Assembly: GCA_034411955.1 (NCBI GenBank)
Contig: DAOUMF010000170.1
Location: forward strand, 1-14,679
Reading direction: 5' to 3'
From: DAOUMF01 sp034411955
GTDB lineage: Bacteria; Chloroflexota; Dehalococcoidia; SM23-28-2; RBG-16-64-32
DNA length: 14,679 nucleotides
Shown here: piece after piece, positions 5,749 through 11,860 of the stretch
Layout: each line of letters starts with the position of its first letter
How positions within the stretch are numbered: position 1 is the first letter of the stretch
The notes under the pieces: generated by a model
The model's input: only the letters and a program-made list of their open reading frames with translations
What the model was told of the DNA's origin: nothing
The model's database searches: none
Translations under genes and position numbers: made by a program

Positions 5749-7827
5749 CTATCGTCGCCGCCGCGGCCGCATGTAAGCCCCCCGGCGCATCTCGGAGATG
5801 ATGTTGAGCCCCTCCTCGTCCCCCACCAGCTCTCGCCGCAGTTCCACGATCCGGTCCCGCAGGAGAGCCGCCTTCTCGAACTCGAGGTTCCGGGCCGCCT
5901 CCTTCATCTGCTTCTCCAGGTCTTTGATCAGCCGGGCGATCTCGTCCTTGGGGATGGCGCCGGTGATGTAGACCGGCTTCTCCTCCGCCACCTGTTTCAC
6001 CCTGTCCGTTATGTCACGTATCGTCTTGCGGATCCCCTCCGGCTCGATGCCGTGGTCCCGGTTGAACTCCTCCTGGATGCCCCGCCTGCGCTCCGTCTCC
6101 TCGATCGCCAGCCGCATGGACTGCGTCACCGTATCTGCGTACATGATCACCTTGCCGCTGACGTGGCGGGCCGCCCGACCCATCGTCTGGATCAGCGACC
6201 ACTCGGAGCGGAGATAGCCCTCCTTGTCGGCGTCCAGGATCGCCACCAGGCTCACCTCCGGCAGGTCCAGCCCCTCCCGCAGCAGGTTGATGCCCACGAC
6301 CACGTCGTACACCCCCAGGCGCAGATCGCGCAGGATCTCCACCCGCTCCAGCGTCTGTATCTCCGAGTGCAGGTAGTGGGTCTTCACCCCCATCTCGGCC
6401 AGATAGTCGGCCAGGTCCTCTGCCATCTTCTTGGTCAGCGTCGTCACCAGCGCTCGCTCTCCCCGGTCTACACGCGCCCTGATCTCGTCGATGAGGTCGT
6501 CCACCTGGCCTTTCGTCGGCCGCACCTCCACCTCAGGGTCGAGCAGGCCGGTTGGCCGGATGATCTGCTCCACCACCTGCTCGCTGTGCTCGTGCTCCCA
6601 GGGCCCCGGCGTGGCCGACACGTAGATCACCTGATTGATGTGCGATAGGAACTCCTCGAAGCTCAGCGGCCGGTTGTCCAGCGCTGAGGGCAGGCGGAAC
6701 CCGTAGTCCGACAGGGTCTGCTTGCGGGAGATGTCGCCGTGGTACATCCCGCGGATCTGGGGCACCGCCATGTGCGACTCGTCGATGAACAGAAGGAAGT
6801 CGTCCGGGAAGTAGTCGAGGAGCGTCCAGGGCTGGGAGCCGCAGGCGTGGGCGTGGCCGTCGTGAGGGCGGTGGCGCCGGGCCAGATGGCAGGCGTAGTT
6901 CTCGATGCCGGCGCAATACCCTTGCTCCCGCAGGCACTCGATGTCGTAGCGGGTGCGCTCCAGCAGGCGCTGGGCCTCCAGGTGCTTCCCTCGCTGGAGG
7001 AACCACTGGTGGCGCTCGGCCAGCTCCGCCTCGATGTCGGCGATGGCCACCTCGAGCTTGTCCTCGCTGGTCACGAAGTGCTTCGCGGGGTAGATGTCGA
7101 TGGAGTCCCGCTCGGCGAGCACCTCGCCGGTCAGGGGGTCGAGCTGGAGGATGCGCTCCACCTCGTCGCCCCAGAAGTCGATGCGCACCGCCAGCTCCTC
7201 GTAGGCGGGCACGACGGTGAGGCTGTCGCCGCGGAGGCGGAAGCGGCCGCGTAGCAGGTTCTGGTCGTTCCGCTCGTACTGCATGTCGACGAGCTTGCGC
7301 AGGGAGCGGTGGCGGTTGGAGACCTCACCTTTCTTGAAGCTGAGGACGAAGCTGTAGTACTCGGACGGCTCGCCGAGGCCGTAGATGCAGGAGACGGAGG
7401 CCACGATGACCACGTCGCGGCGCTCGAAGAGGGCGCGGGTGGCTGCGTGGCGCAGCTTGTCGATCTCCTCGTTGATGTCGGCGTCCTTGGCGATGTAGGT
7501 ATCGGTGCGGGGGAGGTAGGCTTCGGGCTGATAGTAGTCGTAGTAGGAGACGAAGTACTCGGCGGCGTTTTCGGGTAAGAAGTCGCGGAACTCGGAGTAG
7601 AGCTGGGCGGCGAGGGTCTTGTTGGGCGAGATGACGAGGGCGGGGCGGGCGTAGCGGGCGATGACGTTGGCCATGGTGAAGGTCTTGCCGCTGCCGGTGA
7701 CCCCCAGCAGGGTCTGGTGCTTGTTGCCCGCCTGGAGGCCCTCGACGAGCTTGTCCACGGCCTGGGGCTGGTCGCCGGTCATGTGGTAGTCGGCGACGAG
7801 GCGGAAGGGTTGGGTGGTGGGGGTCAT
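5749..7827 (-). CDS. uvrB: UvrABC system protein B
   Basis: 692 aa from ATG 7827. UvrB is the damage-verifying helicase of nucleotide excision repair, handed to the lesion by UvrA and recruiting UvrC. Visible: FRLVADYHMTGDQPQAV N-terminus, Walker A GVTGSGKT (42-49), the beta-hairpin YYDYYQPEAYLP (95-106) that clamps one DNA strand, TYIAKDADINEEID, FIDESH (DEAD-like motif II), LPSALDNRPL, VSATPG, QTMGRAARH (motif VI), and a C-terminal UVR domain (IARLIKDLEKQMKEAARNLEFEKAALLRD). In-frame TTG 7848 would add seven residues; ATG 7827 is preferred because it gives the usual N-terminus. A TACAAT -10 only ten bases upstream predicts an almost leaderless message. Unusual: after GIENY a His-rich insertion (about 317-334, RHRPHDGHAHACGSQPW) replaces the usual short GRxPGExPx segment. 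Confidence 0.97.
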   Translation of the reverse strand: MTPTTQPFRLVADYHMTGDQPQAVDKLVEGLQAGNKHQTLLGVTGSGKTFTMANVIARYARPALVISPNKTLAAQLYSEFRDFLPENAAEYFVSYYDYYQPEAYLPRTDTYIAKDADINEEIDKLRHAATRALFERRDVVIVASVSCIYGLGEPSEYYSFVLSFKKGEVSNRHRSLRKLVDMQYERNDQNLLRGRFRLRGDSLTVVPAYEELAVRIDFWGDEVERILQLDPLTGEVLAERDSIDIYPAKHFVTSEDKLEVAIADIEAELAERHQWFLQRGKHLEAQRLLERTRYDIECLREQGYCAGIENYACHLARRHRPHDGHAHACGSQPWTLLDYFPDDFLLFIDESHMAVPQIRGMYHGDISRKQTLSDYGFRLPSALDNRPLSFEEFLSHINQVIYVSATPGPWEHEHSEQVVEQIIRPTGLLDPEVEVRPTKGQVDDLIDEIRARVDRGERALVTTLTKKMAEDLADYLAEMGVKTHYLHSEIQTLERVEILRDLRLGVYDVVVGINLLREGLDLPEVSLVAILDADKEGYLRSEWSLIQTMGRAARHVSGKVIMYADTVTQSMRLAIEETERRRGIQEEFNRDHGIEPEGIRKTIRDITDRVKQVAEEKPVYITGAIPKDEIARLIKDLEKQMKEAARNLEFEKAALLRDRIVELRRELVGDEEGLNIISEMRRGAYMRPRRRR

Positions 7828-7836
7828 AACGAAGGT

Positions 7837-7866
7837 ATTGTAGCCCAAAGGAGAATCGACGGTCAG
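7837..7866 (-). promoter_or_regulatory. Putative uvrB promoter (near-leaderless)
   Basis: On the - strand CTGACC (7866-7861), an 18-nt spacer and TACAAT (7842-7837). The expected start (about 7830) is only a few bases before ATG 7827, so the mRNA would carry almost no leader. The -35 overlaps the last codons and stop of the SIR2-like gene. Confidence 0.5.
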
Positions 7867-9047
7867 AAGAAAACGCGCCCGGGCTCATTCCTTATGGTGT
7901 ACACAAAGTGCTCGAACGTCCCCTGCCGGATACGCAAGTTCATTGCTTGTACAGGGTCAAACTGCCCAGGAAGGAAGTCTATCCGGTTTCTCATTTGGGG
8001 AGCAAAGCACGACAGGTAGCGGTCAACCATGGCCTGCGCGCATTCACCTCCATCGAACAGCAGCGGATCGAAGATATGGACTTTGTTCAGGTCTATGTTG
8101 GGGCCAACTGCCGTTTTCAGGAAGTACTGCATGTATATGTCGGTCTCGGGGAGGCTGTAGCCGATGATTACTATGTTCTTGGCTTCTCTCAGGCGCTCCA
8201 GAGCGACCTTCCACATCCCTCGAGGCTCAGACGTGGTTAGCTTGTTGAATATCGGCGGAAGAATGTAGGGGTGATCCAAGGCCGCCGTCACGGGCAACCT
8301 CACCTCAGGGGTGCGACGGCTGGGAAAATTGAGCGACCCGTGAAGCTTGAGCAACTCCAAGTCCGCGGCGCCTTCGTTCTCGGAAGCCGCCACAGCTTCC
8401 AAAACGGTTCCGGGGCGCTCTCCGTTGTCAGACCAGAATCTCGCACCCTTGATCCGAAAAGACCTGTCGCTGGCCTGCTCGAAATAGTAATTGATGTGGA
8501 TTCCAGGGAACGGAAAGTCCCTGGAACTCGAATATCTCGTGTTAATGAGCAACTGGAAGAGAGCGCGCTCAAGGATGAGATCGTAGTTGAAAGATATGAT
8601 CGTCGGCAACTGGTTAACGCTTCCCGCCCAAGTGAAAACGTTGTACCAGAACTCACGATATACGTCGGGGCCAGATATCTGGATGGTATTGAGGCGGCCG
8701 TCGTGCTTGACCGTGCAAGAAAGCTCGATAGTCCTTGCCATTGCTCTGACAATTGAGGCCAGTTTGTCTTGGTCGGACCGCCGGCCACCGATTACGTTGA
8801 AGGAAAGAATGGAAAGGATGTCCTCAATGTTACGATCGTCGAATGTCGCCCTTCCATGGTATCCGTCGAGCTCCCTACGGACCTCCATCGCCTTCTTAAA
8901 GACCTTATGGTCCTCGGCGGACAATAGCTCATCGCCGTTCCTACCGCGGATGGCGTATTCCCACATCCTCTCCACGAAACCATCCAGCAGCGGTATTCCT
9001 GCATCATGCGAGGCGCCTGCCCCGAGGATGAGTACGTTATCGGCCAT
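7863..9047 (-). CDS. SIR2-like domain protein (putative NADase, defence-type)
   Basis: 394 aa. The N-terminus VLILGAGAS (5-13) is the nucleotide-binding loop of SIR2-like proteins. SFNYD (152-156) corresponds to the (T/S)xNYD motif, KLHGS (234-238) carries the conserved His, and IIGYSLPETD (294-303) is the late Rossmann strand with its acidic residue. N154, D156 and H236 are thus the candidate NAD-cleaving residues. The arrangement matches the SIR2_2-type domains of anti-phage effectors (ThsA, DSR families), which deplete NAD in infected cells; this function is inferred from family knowledge. No transmembrane segment, SLOG or other sensor domain is apparent, and no partner gene is adjacent (uvrB downstream, pilin upstream). 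ATG 9047 has AGGGGA seven bases upstream. Base composition is lower in GC than neighbours (one 60-base row from 8581 has 29 G+C), consistent with horizontal transfer. Confidence 0.82.
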   Translation of the reverse strand: MADNVLILGAGASHDAGIPLLDGFVERMWEYAIRGRNGDELLSAEDHKVFKKAMEVRRELDGYHGRATFDDRNIEDILSILSFNVIGGRRSDQDKLASIVRAMARTIELSCTVKHDGRLNTIQISGPDVYREFWYNVFTWAGSVNQLPTIISFNYDLILERALFQLLINTRYSSSRDFPFPGIHINYYFEQASDRSFRIKGARFWSDNGERPGTVLEAVAASENEGAADLELLKLHGSLNFPSRRTPEVRLPVTAALDHPYILPPIFNKLTTSEPRGMWKVALERLREAKNIVIIGYSLPETDIYMQYFLKTAVGPNIDLNKVHIFDPLLFDGGECAQAMVDRYLSCFAPQMRNRIDFLPGQFDPVQAMNLRIRQGTFEHFVYTIRNEPGRVFF

Positions 9048-9088
9048 GTCATTCCCCTACGGCCCTGCTACGCGTGACGGCAGCTCAG

Positions 9089-9094
9089 ATTGTA
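9089..9094 (-). promoter_or_regulatory. Putative -10 box for the SIR2-like gene
   Basis: TACAAT on the - strand within TGGGCTACAAT, an 11-mer also present upstream of uvrB. Expected start about 9082, giving a 35-nt leader with a Shine-Dalgarno (AGGGGA). No good -35 is seen. Confidence 0.4.
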
Positions 9095-9164
9095 GCCCAT
9101 TTGCCAGGCTTCGACGATAGCTCGGCGACACGGCAGCGGCGGTGGCCGAGGCTGGGGCCTGGAC

Positions 9165-9200
9165 CTACGGGGGCAAGCGTAGCGGGTCGCTCGCCCCTAC
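9165..9200. repeat. Imperfect palindrome (REP-like)
   Basis: CTACGGGGGCAAGCG (9165-9179) faces CGCTCGCCCCTAC (9188-9200) across an 8-nt loop, with one wobble and one bulge. It lies in the 199-nt gap upstream of the SIR2-like gene and looks like the short GTAGGGGC(G/A)AGCG repeats common in some Chloroflexota genomes (recollection, unchecked). Confidence 0.5.
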
Positions 9201-9246
9201 AGGCGGACGTAGAGGGAGGGCGAATCGCCAGCGCTATGGGTGCGCC

Positions 9247-9552
9247 CTAGCCGCGCCGTATCCTCAGTAGGAATATGCCGACAGCCCCGATGGCCAGCAC
9301 CCCGATGGCGATCCATAACGGCAGCGTGTTCACGATGGCGAACGCTGACTTCCCGCCCTCTCCTCCGAGAGCGGTGGTCACCGAGTCGAGCTGACTGGAA
9401 ATGGGCGGGCTGACCATTCCCAGTACGGCGATCGCCGCGACCGCGAGGACCGCCAGGATCAGGGCGTACTCGGTCAGAGACTGGCCGCGTTCGTGGCCGG
9501 AGCGGGCGAAGAGTCGCATCAGGGCCGCTCCAGCGTTACGAAATATCGCCAT
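9247..9552 (-). CDS. Flp/TadE-like type IVb prepilin with a second membrane segment
   Basis: 101 aa from ATG 9552; in-frame ATG 9579 and GTG 9633 are possible longer starts. A short basic leader ends in HERG, followed by QSLTEY: G23 with E and Y at +5 and +6 of the mature protein exactly fits the Flp prepilin site G/XXXXEY. A hydrophobic segment (30-47) follows, as in pilins assembled by Tad machinery at the membrane. Unusually there is a second membrane segment (about 78-97) ending in RIRRG after a polar Gly-rich loop; classic Flp pilins have only one. No Tad genes are in the window. It lies 143 nt downstream of ruvA on the same strand with a REP-like repeat between, and no strong Shine-Dalgarno is seen. 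A membrane-anchored pilin-like protein is the best call. Confidence 0.72.
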   Translation of the reverse strand: MAIFRNAGAALMRLFARSGHERGQSLTEYALILAVLAVAAIAVLGMVSPPISSQLDSVTTALGGEGGKSAFAIVNTLPLWIAIGVLAIGAVGIFLLRIRRG

Positions 9553-9651
9553 CGTTTTCAGCTCGCACAGGTTTCTCATTGAAGACAGACGCGGTGAGGC
9601 GCTCAACGTTACAGGTCCAGTCCCTCCGCGCACGCTGGAATAGGGCGACCG

Positions 9652-9683
9652 CCCTTCGACAGGCTCAGGACGAGCGGAGTGAG
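9652..9683. repeat. Dispersed short repeat, copy A
   Basis: Contains TTCGACAGGCTCAGGACGAG followed by CGGAGTGAG. Related sequences occur at 10879-10922 (reverse orientation), 12275-12304 (reverse) and 12314-12336. It lies in the gap between ruvA and the pilin gene. Confidence 0.6.
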
Positions 9684-9695
9684 ATTCGCGTTTGC

Positions 9696-10283
9696 CTACT
9701 CCGGCGTCTTCACACGCGCGAAGTAGCCGAGGGCGACCCTAACCTTATCCTCGACGGGAGCGTCCCCAGGCAGCTCGCTCTTGGCGACCGCCTCCAGCGC
9801 CTCCGATTGCGTGTAGCCAAGCCCTATGAGCGCGGCCACCACATCCGACTCTTCCCCGGGGAGGGCGACGGGGGCCTCGGGGGCCAGCTTGCCGCGCACC
9901 TCCAGCACGATGCGGCTGGCCAGCTTCTGGCCGACGCCGGGCGCGCGCGCCAGCGCCGCCGCGTTGCCGGAGGCGATGGCGTACGACAGCTCGTCGACGG
10001 TCATCACCGAGAGCAGCGCCAGGCCCGCCTTGGGGCCGACCCCGCTGACGCCGGTGAGCGTCTGGAACAATCGCCGCTCCTCGGCTGAGGCGAAGCCGTA
10101 CAGCGTCATGTCGTCCTCGCGCACGGCGAGGTGGGTGTGCAGGCTGATCTCGGCCCCGACCTTGGCGCGGGCGACGGTGCCGGCGGGACCGTACACCAGG
10201 TAGCCCACGCCGCCTACGTCCACGATGAGACAGTCGGGGCCGCGCTCCGCCACGACGCCTTTGAGGCGGGCGATGGGGCTCAC
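9696..10283 (-). CDS. ruvA: Holliday junction DNA helicase subunit RuvA
   Basis: 195 aa. RuvA binds four-way junctions as a tetramer and loads the RuvB motor for branch migration. Visible: the N-terminal OB-fold (IARLKGVVAERGPDCLIVDVGGVGY, LAVREDDMTLYGF with the acidic pin DD), two helix-hairpin-helix motifs (TLTGVSGVGPKAGLALL at about 76-91 and ARAPGVGQKLASRIVLEVRGKL at 112-132) and the C-terminal domain III that contacts RuvB (DVVAALIGLGYTQSEALEAV). The start is GTG 10283; the usual MIA start is shifted to (M)SPIA. GGAGG lies six bases upstream, inside a 70-bp insertion that separates ruvA from ruvC. ruvB is not in the window; a pilin gene follows instead. Confidence 0.95.
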   Translation of the reverse strand: MSPIARLKGVVAERGPDCLIVDVGGVGYLVYGPAGTVARAKVGAEISLHTHLAVREDDMTLYGFASAEERRLFQTLTGVSGVGPKAGLALLSVMTVDELSYAIASGNAAALARAPGVGQKLASRIVLEVRGKLAPEAPVALPGEESDVVAALIGLGYTQSEALEAVAKSELPGDAPVEDKVRVALGYFARVKTPE

Positions 10284-10372
10284 GAACGGCCTCCGGGCTC
10301 CAGCCCTCTCGATCCGAAGGTCAGGCTTAAGCCTGACCCGCCGATGGAAGCCTGGCGGGCGATGGGGCTCAC
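10280..10372 (-). other. 30-codon reading frame coupling ruvC to ruvA
   Basis: Reading from GTG 10372, which overlaps the ruvC stop as GTGA, the frame runs 30 codons and ends at TGA 10282-10280, which overlaps the ruvA start GTG 10283, again as GTGA. Its first six codons duplicate the start of ruvA. It may be a vestige of the ancestral overlap that keeps ribosomes moving from ruvC to ruvA. Whether it is translated is unknown, and ruvA has its own GGAGG. Confidence 0.35.
10319..10338. repeat. Perfect 20-bp palindrome
   Basis: GGTCAGGCTTAAGCCTGACC, self-complementary over its full length, in the middle of the insertion between ruvC and ruvA. Confidence 0.85.
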
Positions 10373-10926
10373 TGCGGCACCCCGGCGATGTGGGCCTGTC
10401 GCTTCAGGCAGTGGCAGAGGGCCACGGCCAGGGCGTCGGCGGCGTCGGCCGGCTGCGGCGGCTCGTCCAGCCCGAGCAGCGCCCGCACCATCTCCTGCAC
10501 CTGCTCCTTGCTCCCCTGGCCGTAGCTAGTGACGCACTGCTTCACCTCCAGGGGCTTGTACAGGGAGACCGGCCGCTCCGCCTGGGCGGCCGCCAGCAGC
10601 GCCATCGCCCGCGCCTCCCCGACGGCCACCGCGGAGCGCACGTGCCCGGCGTAGAAGTCCTCGATGGCCACCTCGTGCGGCCGGAATCGGCGGATGACCT
10701 CCAGCAGGCCGCGGTGTATCGCCAGCAGACGCTCGCCGCGCGACAGGCGTTCGTGGGTGCGGATCGCGCCGAAGCCCAGCGAGGTGTGGTCACGGCCCTC
10801 CAGACGCACAAGGCCGTAGCCCGTACAGGCGATGCCGGGGTCTACGCCGAGGACTACGAGGGCGTCTGTGTCCGCCTGCCCTGAGCGAAGCCTGTCCTGA
10901 GCCTTGCCGAAGGGTCGAAGGGTCAT
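10369..10926 (-). CDS. ruvC: Crossover junction endodeoxyribonuclease RuvC
   Basis: 185 aa. RuvC is the dimeric resolvase that nicks Holliday junctions. The RNase H-like fold is clear, with catalytic D29 in LGVDPG, E89 in AIEDFY and D161/D164 in ADAADALAVALCH. Compared with the usual N-terminus, which begins just before LGVDPG, this protein has about 23 extra residues starting MTLRPFGKAQDRLRSGQ. These are encoded by a copy of the dispersed repeat (10879-10922). No alternative ATG, GTG or TTG in frame lies between 10926 and the conserved core, so ATG 10926 is the most likely start; a GGTGGG lies four bases upstream. It follows yebC by 17 nt. Confidence 0.94.
   Translation of the reverse strand: MTLRPFGKAQDRLRSGQADTDALVVLGVDPGIACTGYGLVRLEGRDHTSLGFGAIRTHERLSRGERLLAIHRGLLEVIRRFRPHEVAIEDFYAGHVRSAVAVGEARAMALLAAAQAERPVSLYKPLEVKQCVTSYGQGSKEQVQEMVRALLGLDEPPQPADAADALAVALCHCLKRQAHIAGVPQ
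10879..10922. repeat. Dispersed short repeat, copy B, inside the 5' end of ruvC
   Basis: Reads CCTGAGCGAAGCCTGTCCTG on the + strand, followed by AGCCTTGCCGAAGGGTCGAA; its reverse complement contains GGCTCAGGACAGGC, sharing GGCTCAGGAC with copy A at 9652. It is translated as the N-terminal extension of RuvC. Confidence 0.65.
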
Positions 10927-10943
10927 GCGCCCACCGCTATGCG

Positions 10944-11699
10944 CTACCGGGCGGCGGCGTACTCCATGAGGACGGAATCGGGGAAGTCGGCGTTGGAGAA
11001 CACCTTCTGGACGTCGTCCAGGTCCTCGAGGCTGTCCAGCAGCCTGAGCACCTGAGCGGCCGACTTCTCGTCCAGGGTGACGGTGTTCTTGGGCAGCATG
11101 GACAGCTCGGCGGCGGCCACGGAAAGGCCGGCCTCCTCTAGCGCCCGCCGCACCTTGTCCAGCTCCGTCGGCGCCGTATACACCTCCACGCCGCTGTCCT
11201 CCGGACGCACATCCTGGGCGCCGGCGTCGATGGCGGCCAGCGCTATCTCCTCCGGGTCTCCGTCCCCCACCTCCAGGGCGATGTAGCCCACGCTATCGAA
11301 CTGCCAGGCTACGCTCCCCGCTTCGCTCAGGCTGCCGCCGCCGCGGCTGAGGGTGGTGCGGACCCCCGACACGGCGCGGTTGCGGTTGTCGGTGACGACC
11401 TGCATGAGAATGGCCACGCCGCCGGGACCGTACCCTTCGAAAATGGTCTCGACGAGGGCCGCCGCGTCACCCCCGCCGGCGCCCCGCTCGGTGGCGCGCT
11501 TGATGGTGTCGGCGGGCATGTTATTCTCCCGCGCCTTGTCGATGGCCAGGCGCAGGCGGGGATTCATATTGGCGTCGCCGCCTCCCTCGCGGGCGGCGAT
11601 GGTGATCTCCCGCGAGAGCTTGGTGAAAAGCTGGCCGCGCTTGGCGTCAGAGGCGCCCTTCTGACGCTTGATGGTCGACCAGTGCGAATGTCCGCCCAT
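10944..11699 (-). CDS. yebC: YebC/PmpR family (TACO1-like) protein
   Basis: 251 aa, full length. The N-terminus MGGHSHWSTIKRQKGASDAKRGQLFTKLSREI is the family signature, followed by NPRLRLAIDKARENNMPADTIKRA, FEGYGPGGVAI and NRNR, and the C-terminal ALEEAGL and LLDSLEDLDDVQKVFSNADF. The family was long called a transcriptional regulator; recent work ties it to translation at problematic stretches such as polyproline. Position directly before ruvC-ruvA is the classic arrangement. ATG 11699 starts the conserved signature. An extended -10 only about 13 nt upstream predicts an almost leaderless message. Confidence 0.95.
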   Translation of the reverse strand: MGGHSHWSTIKRQKGASDAKRGQLFTKLSREITIAAREGGGDANMNPRLRLAIDKARENNMPADTIKRATERGAGGGDAAALVETIFEGYGPGGVAILMQVVTDNRNRAVSGVRTTLSRGGGSLSEAGSVAWQFDSVGYIALEVGDGDPEEIALAAIDAGAQDVRPEDSGVEVYTAPTELDKVRRALEEAGLSVAAAELSMLPKNTVTLDEKSAAQVLRLLDSLEDLDDVQKVFSNADFPDSVLMEYAAAR

Positions 11700-11711
11700 A
11701 CGCTCGGCCGT

Positions 11712-11717
11712 ATTTTA
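11712..11717 (-). promoter_or_regulatory. Extended -10 box for yebC-ruvC-ruvA
   Basis: On the - strand TGCTAAAAT, i.e. an extended -10 (TGn) with TAAAAT at 11717-11712. The expected start near 11705 is about five bases before the yebC ATG. No good -35 is visible. Confidence 0.5.
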
Positions 11718-11761
11718 GCACAACCCGGCGCAGGGACGGGACAGGGGGGAGACAATGGCCG

Positions 11762-11790
11762 TTGACACCGTCGCTGGCGACGCGTAGAAT
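11762..11790 (+). promoter_or_regulatory. Consensus sigma70 promoter for the NTF2-like gene
   Basis: TTGACA (11762-11767), a 17-nt spacer and TAGAAT (11785-11790). Expected start near 11797, leader of about 64 nt. Divergent from the yebC promoter, with about 45 nt between the boxes. Confidence 0.8.
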
Positions 11791-11828
11791 CCTGCCGCGA
11801 TCCAAGAGCCGCGAGGGATTCGCCTGAA

Positions 11829-11854
11829 CCACGCAAAGGGCGTGGGAAAGGAGG
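11829..11854 (+). promoter_or_regulatory. Leader hairpin and strong Shine-Dalgarno of the NTF2-like gene
   Basis: CCACGC (11829-11834) and GCGTGG (11840-11845) form a 6-bp stem with a 5-nt loop directly before AAGGAGG (11848-11854), which sits six bases before ATG 11861. The RBS is the best match in the window apart from the intergenic RNA, and its spacing fixes the start. Confidence 0.65.
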
Positions 11855-11860
11855 TTCGCC

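Larger units (their letters stand above)
10265..10372. repeat. 19-bp perfect direct repeat bracketing a 70-bp insertion at the ruvC/ruvA junction
   Basis: GGCGGGCGATGGGGCTCAC occurs at 10265-10283 and again at 10354-10372. The first copy is the start of ruvA (GTG 10283), the second contains the stop of ruvC (TGA 10371-10369) overlapped by a GTG. The 70 bp between the copies (10284-10353) contains a perfect 20-bp palindrome at 10319-10338 and CCGCC/GGCGG. This looks like an insertion with target duplication, or a tandem duplication followed by divergence. Confidence 0.8.

Noticed and set aside
5533..6648. 371-codon ORF on the + strand opposite uvrB
   Set aside because: Covers the uvrB C-terminal half in antisense; His/Leu/Arg-rich shadow without domain resemblance.
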